From RQOF01 sp964461135 (GTDB lineage: Bacteria; Calditrichota; Calditrichia; RBG-13-44-9), in the NCBI GenBank assembly GCA_964461135.1, contig CAYWTB010000141.1, forward strand, positions 1-7,384: 7,384 nucleotides of DNA, written 5' to 3'. The translations under genes and the position numbers were made by a program. Of the stretch, positions 1 through 5,103 are shown piece by piece (the stretch's first letter is position 1; each line of letters begins with the position of its first letter). The notes under the pieces are model-generated. The model had not been told where the DNA came from, did not search any database, and saw nothing but the letters and a program-made list of their open reading frames with translations.

Positions 1-75
1 CATTTCTTTTATAAGTTCATTACTTTAGCAACTCTTTTTTAGAAGAACCAAAATTTTTAATTGTATTATATGAGT
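1..75. other. Short non-coding end beyond the integrase
   Basis: This AT-rich stretch lies downstream of the integrase stop. I see no tRNA 3' end, no clear terminator hairpin and no convincing att core. If the window is the left end of a prophage, an attachment site would be expected near here, but it can only be recognised by comparison with the other prophage end or an empty host site. Confidence 0.4.
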
Positions 76-1245
76 TCAAAACACAATATCCTCTTTAAAT
101 TCCCGCTTCAAATGCTTTCGGGTGATCTTGGCATAGATCTGTGTAATTCTAATATCGGAATGTCCCATCACTTCTTGAACCCATTCAATAGATTTGCCAC
201 TTTCCAGGCTTTTGGTGGCAAAAGTGTGTCGGGTTGAATGAAATGTTACGCCCTCCCCTATCAGTCCCTTCTTTTTTAACCGGGTTTTTGCTTTTATGAA
301 AAAATGGGTAATTCCAGAAACACTCGAGATCTCAAAAAAGATGAAACCCAGTTTCGCCCTGCCAGAGGCAATATGATGATAATTTTGGGGTACAGAGTCA
401 TTTATAATCTCCTGGTATTGTCCTGAATCAATCCAGCTACGGCGGCGCTGGATGATTTCCAAAGCCAATTTATTGAGGGGGATATCTCGGTTTTTATTCC
501 CTTTCTCCAAAATCCTGAGATATTGAACACCTTCGGATGGCCGGATCCAGCGAAACTGGGCCCCTATGATCCCTGAAGCTCTCAGGCCGGTATTCAAAGC
601 GAAATTAAATATGTCCTGCTGGTAGGTGGGCTGATTTGCGAAATAGCTCCGAAGATTTTCGATCTCTTCATCATAGAAATATCGAAATTCTTCTTTTATT
701 TTGGACTCTTCCGGCAGTTTATATTTTAAAAAAGGATTTCGGTTTATCCAGTCAATTTGGACTGCATAATTAAAAGCTGTTTTTAAATGCCGGATCTTGG
801 CACCGATACCTCCAAAAGAATGGACGCGGTCTCTCTTGCTCTTGGTGGTTCGGAGATGATCGACAAATCGATCGATATCCTCCCGTACAATTGATTTGAT
901 AGGCTTATCGGTACCAATAAATGCCGAAAACTTTTTTAGGGCTTCATAATCATTAGTGTAGGTCCCTTGTGAGATCTGGCCACGGTCAGCTGCTTTTTGG
1001 CGATATTGGAGATATTCTTCCGAGAGCTGGATCAGGCTAATAGCCTCTTTCTGTAATCCCGGGATGAAGTCTTCCGGGGCAAATTTACCCAGGGTAATTA
1101 AATGATTGATGTGAGCCACTACATTCGGGATTTCTTCCTCGGCGCATACCGGGGTGAAATACCTGGGATTGGCATCATAAAAGGAGAGTTTTATCTGATC
1201 CTTATAATTACGTCTTTTTTTTAAACTAGCTTTCCGGGGAAGCAT
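76..1245 (-). CDS. int: Phage tyrosine recombinase (integrase)
   Basis: Site-specific recombinase expected to insert and excise the phage by strand exchange through a covalent 3'-phosphotyrosine. Counted from the ATG at 1245 (389 aa), the N-terminus is basic, a SAM-like core-binding domain spans about residues 70-170, and the catalytic domain follows. The full catalytic set is visible: R222 in TGLR, K248 in EKGNKNR, H336 and R339 in HSTRH, H362 in MGHSD and nucleophile Y371 in QIYAKI. A Gly replaces the common Glu after the first Arg (RASG rather than RxSE). The frame is open upstream to a TTG at 1305. I prefer the ATG because the related 65-codon ORF at 1862-2059 starts at the equivalent residue. 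Neither start has a good Shine-Dalgarno. With the ATG, the 5' end overlaps the upstream membrane-protein gene by 25 nt, which suggests translational coupling. Confidence 0.95.
   Translation of the reverse strand: MLPRKASLKKRRNYKDQIKLSFYDANPRYFTPVCAEEEIPNVVAHINHLITLGKFAPEDFIPGLQKEAISLIQLSEEYLQYRQKAADRGQISQGTYTNDYEALKKFSAFIGTDKPIKSIVREDIDRFVDHLRTTKSKRDRVHSFGGIGAKIRHLKTAFNYAVQIDWINRNPFLKYKLPEESKIKEEFRYFYDEEIENLRSYFANQPTYQQDIFNFALNTGLRASGIIGAQFRWIRPSEGVQYLRILEKGNKNRDIPLNKLALEIIQRRRSWIDSGQYQEIINDSVPQNYHHIASGRAKLGFIFFEISSVSGITHFFIKAKTRLKKKGLIGEGVTFHSTRHTFATKSLESGKSIEWVQEVMGHSDIRITQIYAKITRKHLKREFKEDIVF
1141..1245 (-). repeat. Integrase 5'-end repeat, copy A (functional gene)
   Basis: The first 35 codons of the integrase match the first 35 codons of the ORF at 1862-2059 in 24 positions, including the shared blocks NYKDQI, PRYF and VCA. 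DNA identity is also visible, for example in the AAAAAAGACxTAAxTATAAGGATCA stretch, though it is imperfect. Similarity ends just after VCA. The two copies are direct repeats flanking the 212-codon gene. Confidence 0.85.
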
Positions 1246-1859
1246 ATCAATATTAAAATAATTATTATTATCACTATTAAAAAAATCAACACTAAATAAA
1301 TCCAATTTTTCTTTTTTCTTTTTTTAAGAAAATCAAATTCTGATTCTAGTAATTCTTTTGCTTTCATAAATGCAATCGTTCGCGGGCTCGATTTACCCGA
1401 TAGGGTGTCGTAACTAAAATCAAGTATGGTATACTGTTTTTCGGGACTATTTTCTAATTCTCTTATTAAACTATTCAGTGCCGGTTCATCTTTATAAAAT
1501 TCAATAGATAGTTTATAAGATTTTTCTTTAGTGAACCCAAACTTTTTAAAATTATTTATTTTAAGATTGGATAAAAATGCGAAAACTCCATAAATATACC
1601 ACCTTGCCCATTCAATATATTTTTGCTCTCCATATTCTTTATTTATTGCATTTGTGACTCTTGTAATAGAGGGAAATTCATCCTCCCCTAATTCAATTTT
1701 TAATTCCTTCAATATTTCCAATTGAGATGGTCCCGCACGTATCTCCATTGCTTCTTCAATTAAATAACGTATTTGATTAAATGTAGGATTTTGAGGGATT
1801 TCAATTCCAAGCTTTCTGGCATGTTCTAATTGACTTTGTGTAGCAGGCCTTTCATTCAC
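1221..1859 (-). CDS. Tail-anchored membrane protein, unknown function
   Basis: A 212-aa protein that I do not recognise as a named family. It starts at GTG, chosen because AGGGGAGG lies 6 nt upstream. Residues 6-37 contain a TxxQLxxARKLGIEI module, and residues 43-73 look like a weaker second copy (GPSQLEILKELKIEL). The middle is soluble-looking and mixed. The end is a basic KKRKKK stretch followed by one very hydrophobic helix (about 186-206) and only a few more residues, which predicts a C-terminal anchor with the bulk in the cytoplasm. It lies 2 nt after the 65-codon ORF and overlaps the integrase. Its position between repressor and integrase suggests expression in the lysogen, so host-benefit or phage-exclusion roles are plausible but unproven. 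The A-rich tract coding for KKRKKK contains a possible frameshift site. It is more AT-rich than the right-arm genes, consistent with acquired cargo. Confidence 0.8.
   Translation of the reverse strand: MNERPATQSQLEHARKLGIEIPQNPTFNQIRYLIEEAMEIRAGPSQLEILKELKIELGEDEFPSITRVTNAINKEYGEQKYIEWARWYIYGVFAFLSNLKINNFKKFGFTKEKSYKLSIEFYKDEPALNSLIRELENSPEKQYTILDFSYDTLSGKSSPRTIAFMKAKELLESEFDFLKKRKKKNWIYLVLIFLIVIIIIILILICFPGKLV
1311..1317 (-). promoter_or_regulatory. Candidate -1 frameshift heptamer A AAA AAG
   Basis: Read in the frame of the 212-codon gene, the tract is AGA AAA AAG AAA, giving a textbook X XXY YYZ slippery heptamer. A -1 slip here moves ribosomes from the membrane protein (after residue 183) into the integrase frame. 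That frame is open from just after a TAA at 1326-1324. The result would be a fusion of about 594 aa lacking the membrane anchor. The motif is seen directly; function is inference, since A-rich lysine codons can create it by chance and I did not identify a stimulatory stem-loop. Confidence 0.3.
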
Positions 1860-1865
1860 AATTAG

Positions 1866-1873
1866 CCTCCCCT
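1866..1873 (-). promoter_or_regulatory. Shine-Dalgarno deciding the GTG start at 1859
   Basis: AGGGGAGG on the minus strand lies 6 nt before the GTG at 1859. It is the strongest ribosome binding site in the left arm, embedded in the last codons of the 65-codon ORF. It supports the GTG start of the 212-codon gene. Confidence 0.75.
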
Positions 1874-1954
1874 TTTAAGATAAAAATCCATGATATTAGA
1901 GATGGCCCTTCTATCGTGCCTGTTAAGTTTATACGATTTTATAATGATATCCTT

Positions 1955-2059
1955 TGCGCATACCTGGTTAAAATACCTGGGAATGGTATTATAAAAGAAA
2001 AGCATAATTTGATCCTTATAGTTAGGTCTTTTTTTCAAATTGTCTTTGCGAGGGATCAT
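1955..2059 (-). repeat. Integrase 5'-end repeat, copy B (orphan)
   Basis: This is the second copy of the integrase 5'-end direct repeat, in the same orientation as copy A and about 0.8 kb away from it. It shares 24 of 35 encoded residues. The divergence shows that this is not a recent tandem duplication. Confidence 0.8.
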
Positions 2060-2062
2060 AGT

Positions 2063-2602
2063 TTACAAAGTTTTCATTTTTTCATAAAATTTCTTAAATG
2101 CCGGTCGCGCAGCTGTAGGATTATCTTTTGAAAATTCACTTTCTACAAATTCATTTTTTAGGTTCAACTTCACAATCACGTTCTTTGCACTATTTATTAA
2201 GTTTAAGAATTTGGTATCAATTATATATCGTTTTGAAGACCAACTAGCTGGTGGAACATATATAGTACTTCTATACCAACCTTCTTCGACTTCAAAATCT
2301 GTTAAATCATCTATGGATTTAAAATCATAAATCGTACCATCCACATTGAAATGAAGTGAATTACCCTGTGATATGGATTCAATTCCCTTAATAATAGCTT
2401 CCAGAATTAAAGTATCTTTAGGCATTTTTGTACTTTTAAAAAGACTGAATTTTATTGGGCCATCCCCGACCCAGGCAGGTTCCATTGTCAACTGTTTTGA
2501 ATTATCAAATTTCGAGGTTGACTCAGTTATATGACCTGGCATACCAGGCATTCCAGCACAAGTAAAAAGGATGATTATTGATAAAAATATGTTTTTTTTC
2601 AT
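2063..2602 (-). CDS. Predicted lipoprotein in the lysogeny module
   Basis: A 179-aa exported protein of unrecognised family. The start chosen is the ATG at 2602, preceded by GGGGGG 4 nt upstream. An in-frame ATG at 2644 would add 14 residues, overlap the repressor gene and bury the signal peptide. The N-terminus MKKNIFLSIIILFTCAG has a basic n-region, a hydrophobic core and a Cys at residue 15. The lipobox LFTC is weak because Thr at -1 is unusual, so plain secretion is an alternative. GMPGMPG follows the Cys. The mature part looks like a folded mixed beta domain with several Trp residues and no catalytic motif I can name. It lies 13 nt after the repressor gene and reads with it. Lipoproteins at this site in other temperate phages (for example Ltp of Streptococcus phage TP-J34) block superinfection; that role is an inference from position. 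Confidence 0.8.
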   Translation of the reverse strand: MKKNIFLSIIILFTCAGMPGMPGHITESTSKFDNSKQLTMEPAWVGDGPIKFSLFKSTKMPKDTLILEAIIKGIESISQGNSLHFNVDGTIYDFKSIDDLTDFEVEEGWYRSTIYVPPASWSSKRYIIDTKFLNLINSAKNVIVKLNLKNEFVESEFSKDNPTAARPAFKKFYEKMKTL

Positions 2603-2606
2603 TTGA

Positions 2607-2612
2607 CCCCCC
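2607..2612 (-). promoter_or_regulatory. Ribosome binding site for the lipoprotein
   Basis: GGGGGG on the minus strand, 4 nt upstream of the ATG at 2602 and just past the repressor stop. It supports the internal start, which places the signal peptide at the very N-terminus. Confidence 0.55.
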
Positions 2613-2615
2613 AAA

Positions 2616-3059
2616 TTACTTTTTTTTCTTTTCACTTTTTTCATCTATATCTAAATAGACTTCTATGATTTTTATGACCGCATCCCTGCTGGCAGGAGAT
2701 AAACTCAGGCATTTTTCAATAATTTCTGCCATTTTCTCAGGTTTATAATCAGCTCTTCGTTCATAGAGAATATTTCCATTGCCAATAATATGAATATGTT
2801 CAGTGTGAATATCTTTTCCCGATATCTTTACGCTCTGATTAGTCTCGGCCCTTCTCTCTTCTAAATACTTACCGGTTATGAGCCAGTTAAGATCAACATC
2901 AAGATATTCTGCAATCCTTCTGATAGTGTGAACACCCGGATCATGTTTTGATTTTAAAATGTCACTCATAGTTGCTTCAGATACCCCAGCACCTATAGCT
3001 AATTGTTTTTGTTTAAGATGTCTTGCCTTGAGTAAATTTTTAATCCGTTCACCAATCAT
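2616..3059 (-). CDS. XRE-family phage repressor (CI-like)
   Basis: A 147-aa DNA-binding protein expected to hold the lytic promoter off in the lysogen. Residues 4-63 form an XRE/HTH_3 domain, with the helix-turn-helix around residues 16-36 (LKQKQLAIGAGVSEATMSD) and the family-typical NWLITGK at its end. Residues 75-100 contain a beta-like SGKDIHTEHIHIIGNGN segment. The C-terminal part (about 105-140) is helical and probably dimerises. I see no LexA/CI-type Ser-Lys autoprotease domain, so induction by RecA-stimulated self-cleavage is unlikely. An antirepressor or a cleaving protease is more likely. The start lies next to operator O1, suggesting autoregulation. No strong Shine-Dalgarno precedes it. 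It is the first gene of the leftward lysogeny operon. Confidence 0.88.
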   Translation of the reverse strand: MIGERIKNLLKARHLKQKQLAIGAGVSEATMSDILKSKHDPGVHTIRRIAEYLDVDLNWLITGKYLEERRAETNQSVKISGKDIHTEHIHIIGNGNILYERRADYKPEKMAEIIEKCLSLSPASRDAVIKIIEVYLDIDEKSEKKKK

Positions 3060-3061
3060 AT

Positions 3062-3081
3062 AAATTAGATAATCCTAATTT
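3062..3081. promoter_or_regulatory. Operator O1, palindrome at the repressor start
   Basis: A perfect inverted repeat with 7-bp arms around a 6-bp centre: AAATTAG, ATAATC, CTAATTT. It ends 3 bp from the repressor start codon, so binding would block leftward transcription or its elongation. Its centre is 30 bp (about three helical turns) from that of O2, which allows cooperative binding on one DNA face. Confidence 0.65.
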
Positions 3082-3092
3082 TATTCTTGACA

Positions 3093-3110
3093 AATTCGAT
3101 CTTCCTAATT
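3093..3110. promoter_or_regulatory. Operator O2, between -35 and -10 of PR
   Basis: AATTCG, ATCTTC, CTAATT has the same layout as O1 with one mismatch in the arms. The 13-mers GATAATCCTAATT (3068-3080) and GATCTTCCTAATT (3098-3110) differ at two positions and are 30 bp apart. It covers the promoter spacer, so a bound repressor would exclude RNA polymerase. Confidence 0.65.
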
Positions 3111-3113
3111 ATA
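3108..3113 (-). promoter_or_regulatory. Candidate -10 for leftward repressor transcription
   Basis: TATAAT is perfect on the minus strand and overlaps the -10 of the rightward promoter. No good -35 is found at the usual distance, so it may need activation, or a weaker TTGTCA/TATCTA pair (3093-3088 and 3071-3066) may be used instead. Either choice places the leftward and rightward promoters in mutual competition. Confidence 0.35.
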
Positions 3114-3199
3114 TTTATTCTGAACAAACACTAAATCATAAAATGAACCATAGAGATAGAAAATATTTTAGAATCGGATTACTTTGGTATTTTTTTATG

Positions 3200-3496
3200 T
3201 TAATCCTTCTGTTTTGTTATTACCTCCTGGATGGTAATTCTATCAACCTCACCACCCTCAAGTTTTATTTCTACAGAATTAATTTTCAATATCTGCTTTT
3301 TCTTATTTTTTGTCTTTTCATAGATATACGCAGCAAAAACCCCGGCTCCGACATCAAAAGCCAATTCAAAAACTATTTTAAAAAGATTAACAAGTGAGGA
3401 ACTATCCCGTGTATGGTAAACACTTCTTTTTACACCTATTGGAAAATCTGGAGCAAAGGCTAGTGAGGGATTATTTGTTTCAACAATAATTTGCAT
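3200..3496 (-). CDS. Small protein antisense to the early transcript, unknown function
   Basis: A 98-aa protein that I do not recognise. The N-terminal third looks extended and hydrophilic. A hydrophobic or amphipathic helix follows (about 36-61, FKIVFELAFDVGAGVFAAYIYEK), then a lysine-rich turn and a charged segment KINSVEIKLEGGEVDRI likely forming strands. About one third of its codons start with G, as expected of real coding sequence. The opposing plus-strand ORF over the same DNA has few, and aligns codon for codon as a mirror. No clear Shine-Dalgarno precedes the ATG at 3496 and no promoter is evident. It lies upstream of the repressor in the same direction but across the operator region, and the rightward promoter would transcribe it antisense. 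Confidence 0.6.
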   Translation of the reverse strand: MQIIVETNNPSLAFAPDFPIGVKRSVYHTRDSSSLVNLFKIVFELAFDVGAGVFAAYIYEKTKNKKKQILKINSVEIKLEGGEVDRITIQEVITKQKD

Positions 3497-3519
3497 GCTA
3501 AAAAATATTAAGGGGCTAA

Positions 3520-3702
3520 ATGGACAGACTTGATAAATATCTAAAAATGAGGCGGTTAGGATTTAAACAGGAAGATATCGCCCGGGCCTGTGATGTTCGC
3601 CAGGCCACCGTCAGTAAATATTTCAATGGAATATCTGATAACGAGACCATCGACCGGTTTGTAAACGATAAACTTCGCTCACAACCCAGGTCTGTGGCCT
3701 AA
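3520..3702 (+). CDS. Cro-like small HTH regulator
   Basis: A 60-aa DNA-binding protein, nearly all of it one helix-turn-helix domain: residues 14-36 read GFKQEDIARACDVRQATVSKYF, with the second helix QATVSKYF as the likely recognition helix. AGGGG 4 nt upstream supports the ATG. It is the first plus-strand gene after the early promoter and divergent operators, the usual place of Cro in lambdoid phages, so it probably counters the repressor or limits early transcription. Its stop is followed within 8 nt by a strong terminator. A Cox- or Ner-type role is an alternative. Confidence 0.8.
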   Translation: MDRLDKYLKMRRLGFKQEDIARACDVRQATVSKYFNGISDNETIDRFVNDKLRSQPRSVA

Positions 3703-3709
3703 CCGCCGC

Positions 3710-3753
3710 CCCGCAGCGGAGAGCCCCTATTCTACTCCGCTGCAGGGTTTTTT
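3710..3753 (+). terminator. Rho-independent terminator after the Cro-like gene
   Basis: GCAGCGGAG at 3713-3721 pairs perfectly with CTCCGCTGC at 3735-3743. The stem is extended by CCC/GGG around a bulged A and followed by six T residues. No good promoter follows before the next gene, so early transcription of the right arm probably needs read-through or antitermination, like tR1 after cro in lambda. Confidence 0.85.
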
Positions 3754-3783
3754 AAATATTATAAATATTCCCGGGGAAAATAT

Positions 3784-4020
3784 ATGCATCCTTCAGATTC
3801 CAAACAACAAAAAAATATCAAGAAAAATCGATACTTCAGGATCCGGCTATTTTTTGCGGGGCTGATCACCGTCAAGATCTGTGCCTGGTGTCAGCTTCCC
3901 ATGGGATTGAGGAGCCGGATCCTGATGCATTTTATCAACCCAAATGATTATTCGCATGGCATGTGCCCAGCCTGCCGGGAGGTCAATTTCAAAGAATTTG
4001 TCAATGGAGGGCCGAATTGA
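3784..4020 (+). CDS. Small zinc-finger protein with SHGxCPxC motif
   Basis: A 78-aa protein with a basic N-terminus (KKNRYFRIR) and a likely zinc site formed by C33-x2-C36 (ICAWC) and C61-x2-C64 (CPAC), preceded by S57-H58-G59. The pattern ICxWC ... SHGxCPxC is familiar from the C-terminal ends of some bacterial PAS/histidine-kinase and response-regulator proteins. Here it stands alone, without any signalling domain. GGGG sits 6-9 nt before the ATG. It is the first gene after the terminator. A nucleic-acid- or protein-binding role is plausible, but the function is unknown. Confidence 0.7.
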   Translation: MHPSDSKQQKNIKKNRYFRIRLFFAGLITVKICAWCQLPMGLRSRILMHFINPNDYSHGMCPACREVNFKEFVNGGPN

Positions 4021-4139
4021 AAACCATGCTGAAAACACAGGCACCCAATAGTCCCCTTATCCATAATATTTATAAGTGGAACTGGAAAAAAGCGGAAAGG
4101 GAATTCTTAAAATTGTTTGGTCTATTAACAGGGAGGTAG
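4017..4139 (+). CDS. Small basic ORF (40 codons), TTG start
   Basis: A tiny ORF starting at TTG overlapping the previous stop (TTGA), with GGAGGG 5 nt upstream; an in-frame ATG at 4026 is the alternative. The product is basic and amphipathic, including YKWNWKKAEREFLKLFGLLTGR. It ends in TAG at 4137-4139. It is in frame with the next gene (TAG, GAA, ATG), so read-through would join the two. Its stop lies within the ribosome binding site region of the next gene, so it could also act as a coupling leader. I recognise no family. Confidence 0.45.
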   Translation: MKTMLKTQAPNSPLIHNIYKWNWKKAEREFLKLFGLLTGR

Positions 4140-4142
4140 GAA

Positions 4143-4478
4143 ATGAAAACCCATGTTCATCATGCTTTGGAGGCCGCTCTAAAAAAGGTCGGCCTGACAC
4201 TGGATCAGGTCGATCAGGAATTCAATAAATCCCGGGGCTGGACCTGGCTGGTCCTGCAGGGTAAACCCCAAAGCCCCAGCATCTTGCCGCTTCTGCCGGA
4301 ATTTTATCGGATTATCAGAGAAAGAAGCATTCCAGCCGTCAATGATCTCATCCGCGAGATAGTCCATGATCCGGCACTTTTTAATGGAAGCGATCGGGAT
4401 GCCTATCTGGATGGCGTGGAGGATGCAACAGCTTACCTTCTTCAAAAAATAAGGGAGAGAGAGTTAAAACATGCATAA
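4143..4478 (+). CDS. Hypothetical early protein, possible HTH fold
   Basis: A 111-aa soluble protein of unrecognised family. Residues 10-42 (ALKKVGLTLDQVDQEF, then SRGWTWLVLQGK and a Pro-Ser) follow the spacing of an XRE-like helix-turn-helix, but without the usual consensus residues. The remainder looks helical and acidic (SDRDAYLDGVEDATAYLLQKIRE). GGGAGG 6 nt upstream supports this start even though the preceding small ORF is in frame. It overlaps the next gene by 8 nt. Confidence 0.7.
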   Translation: MKTHVHHALEAALKKVGLTLDQVDQEFNKSRGWTWLVLQGKPQSPSILPLLPEFYRIIRERSIPAVNDLIREIVHDPALFNGSDRDAYLDGVEDATAYLLQKIRERELKHA

Positions 4479-4677
4479 CTCTGAATTTATCAGATTATTC
4501 GATAAAGCGCTCCAGGTGAAGGAGAAGCTGAATGCAACCTTCGAACCTTCCTCCCGGGACTATCACCAGCAGCTGCTCGATGGCCTTGTGAATGAAATGG
4601 CCGGTTTCAAAAATGTTAATGCCGTGAAAGTCTGCATGATTTTGGAAAATGTTCAGCGTGTTTTGGAGGAAGCCTGA
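4471..4677 (+). CDS. Hypothetical small helical protein
   Basis: A 68-aa, mostly helical and mildly acidic protein with no motif that I recognise. The start overlaps the preceding gene by 8 nt, with a GGGAGAGAGAG purine tract upstream. Its stop shares one base with the next ATG (TGATG), so the two are translationally coupled. Confidence 0.65.
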   Translation: MHNSEFIRLFDKALQVKEKLNATFEPSSRDYHQQLLDGLVNEMAGFKNVNAVKVCMILENVQRVLEEA

Positions 4678-4913
4678 TGTTGATGTCTGCGAAAGAAACC
4701 GCCAGATATCTAAATATCAACACAGATACCTTCCGGGAGCTCCGCCGGCTCCGGCCAGACTTCCCTGGGCCGGTGACAAAAACAAAATTTAGCCGTCTGC
4801 AGGTGGATCGCTGGCTGATGAATGCTCCGGCATACATGGACGCACTTAAACAGGCAAAAAACTTACTTCGCTCGCCGACCAAACGGGAGCGGATCATAAC
4901 AAGGGACTGGTGA
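4677..4913 (+). CDS. AlpA/MerR-type HTH protein, possible excisionase
   Basis: A 78-aa DNA-binding protein. Residues 3-50 read as a compact HTH_17/AlpA domain: MSAKETARYLNINTDTFREL, a turn with DFPGPVTKTKF and the wing-like end SRLQVDRWLM. The rest is basic (KRERIITRDW). Proteins of this form serve as recombination directionality factors or small transcription regulators. It could direct excision by the integrase at the left end, though its place deep in the early operon also fits an activator. GGAGG at 4665-4669 supports the ATG at 4677; an in-frame ATG at 4683 is possible. Confidence 0.75.
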   Translation: MLMSAKETARYLNINTDTFRELRRLRPDFPGPVTKTKFSRLQVDRWLMNAPAYMDALKQAKNLLRSPTKRERIITRDW

Positions 4914-4914
4914 T

Positions 4915-5103
4915 ATGAATACACCCAACCGCGGCGGATATACGGTCAGCTGCAATAGTTATGGCGGATTTCATTATGCCTATATCAACGGAGAGGAAGC
5001 CTGCAGCAGCTCCTTGATGGTGGCCATCCTCTGGGCTCTGATAAAAGCGGTCAAAATTAAAATAAAGATGAAGCTCAAAATCAAATACAGGAGCTCGCAA
5101 TGA
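4915..5103 (+). CDS. Hypothetical small protein
   Basis: A 62-aa protein. The N-terminal half is Gly/Tyr/Ser-rich (GGYTVSCNSYGGFHYAYI) and looks like a small beta-sheet. A hydrophobic helix SLMVAILWALIKAV follows, then an alternating Lys/hydrophobic tail KIKIKMKLKIKY. AAGGGA 8 nt upstream supports the start. It overlaps the next start codon in an ATGA. No family recognised. Confidence 0.6.
   Translation: MNTPNRGGYTVSCNSYGGFHYAYINGEEACSSSLMVAILWALIKAVKIKIKMKLKIKYRSSQ

Larger units (their letters stand above)
1862..2059 (-). pseudogene. Orphan integrase N-terminus (65-codon ORF)
   Basis: A 65-aa ORF whose first 35 residues are a diverged copy of the integrase N-terminus (24 of 35 identical, starting MIPRK where the integrase has MLPRK). 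The remaining 30 residues (from KDIIIKSYK to LKRGG) do not resemble the integrase, and no recombinase domain is present. The simplest reading is a remnant of a second integrase, or the scar left when the downstream gene was brought in. The frame is intact and its 3' end contains the Shine-Dalgarno of the 212-codon gene, so it may still be translated and couple expression. It starts 3 nt after the lipoprotein stop, with no good ribosome binding site of its own. Confidence 0.65.
3087..3115 (+). promoter_or_regulatory. Rightward early promoter (PR-like)
   Basis: A perfect TTGACA at 3087-3092, a 17-bp spacer and TATATT at 3110-3115 form a near-consensus sigma-70 promoter reading toward the Cro-like gene. 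Transcription should start near 3122. Operator O2 fills the spacer, which fits repression by the adjacent XRE protein. Confidence 0.75.

Noticed and set aside
1..75. attL site or tRNA fragment at the left edge
   Set aside because: No tRNA-like 3' end or core repeat is visible, and no partner site is present for comparison.
1246..1305. TTG at 1305 as the integrase start
   Set aside because: The extra 20 residues are low-complexity and absent from the orphan copy, which starts at the equivalent of the ATG at 1245. They matter only if the frameshift fusion is real.
1916..2131. Plus-strand ORF opposite the orphan integrase copy
   Set aside because: It overlaps the minus-strand lipoprotein and 65-codon ORF and has no supporting signals, so it is a shadow.
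2603..2644. Upstream ATG at 2644 for the lipoprotein
   Set aside because: It would overlap the repressor gene and bury the signal peptide behind 14 residues; the ATG at 2602 has GGGGGG just upstream.
3143..3397. Plus-strand ORF encoding an apparent two-helix membrane protein
   Set aside because: It mirrors the minus-strand gene codon for codon. Its Phe/Leu/Ile-rich product is what the reverse complement of Lys/Glu-rich codons gives. It has few G-starting codons and no ribosome binding site. A real membrane protein cannot be fully excluded.
4616..4924. Minus-strand ORF of about 100 codons
   Set aside because: It lies opposite the coupled plus-strand genes with good ribosome binding sites; its Arg/Ser-rich product is typical of a shadow frame.
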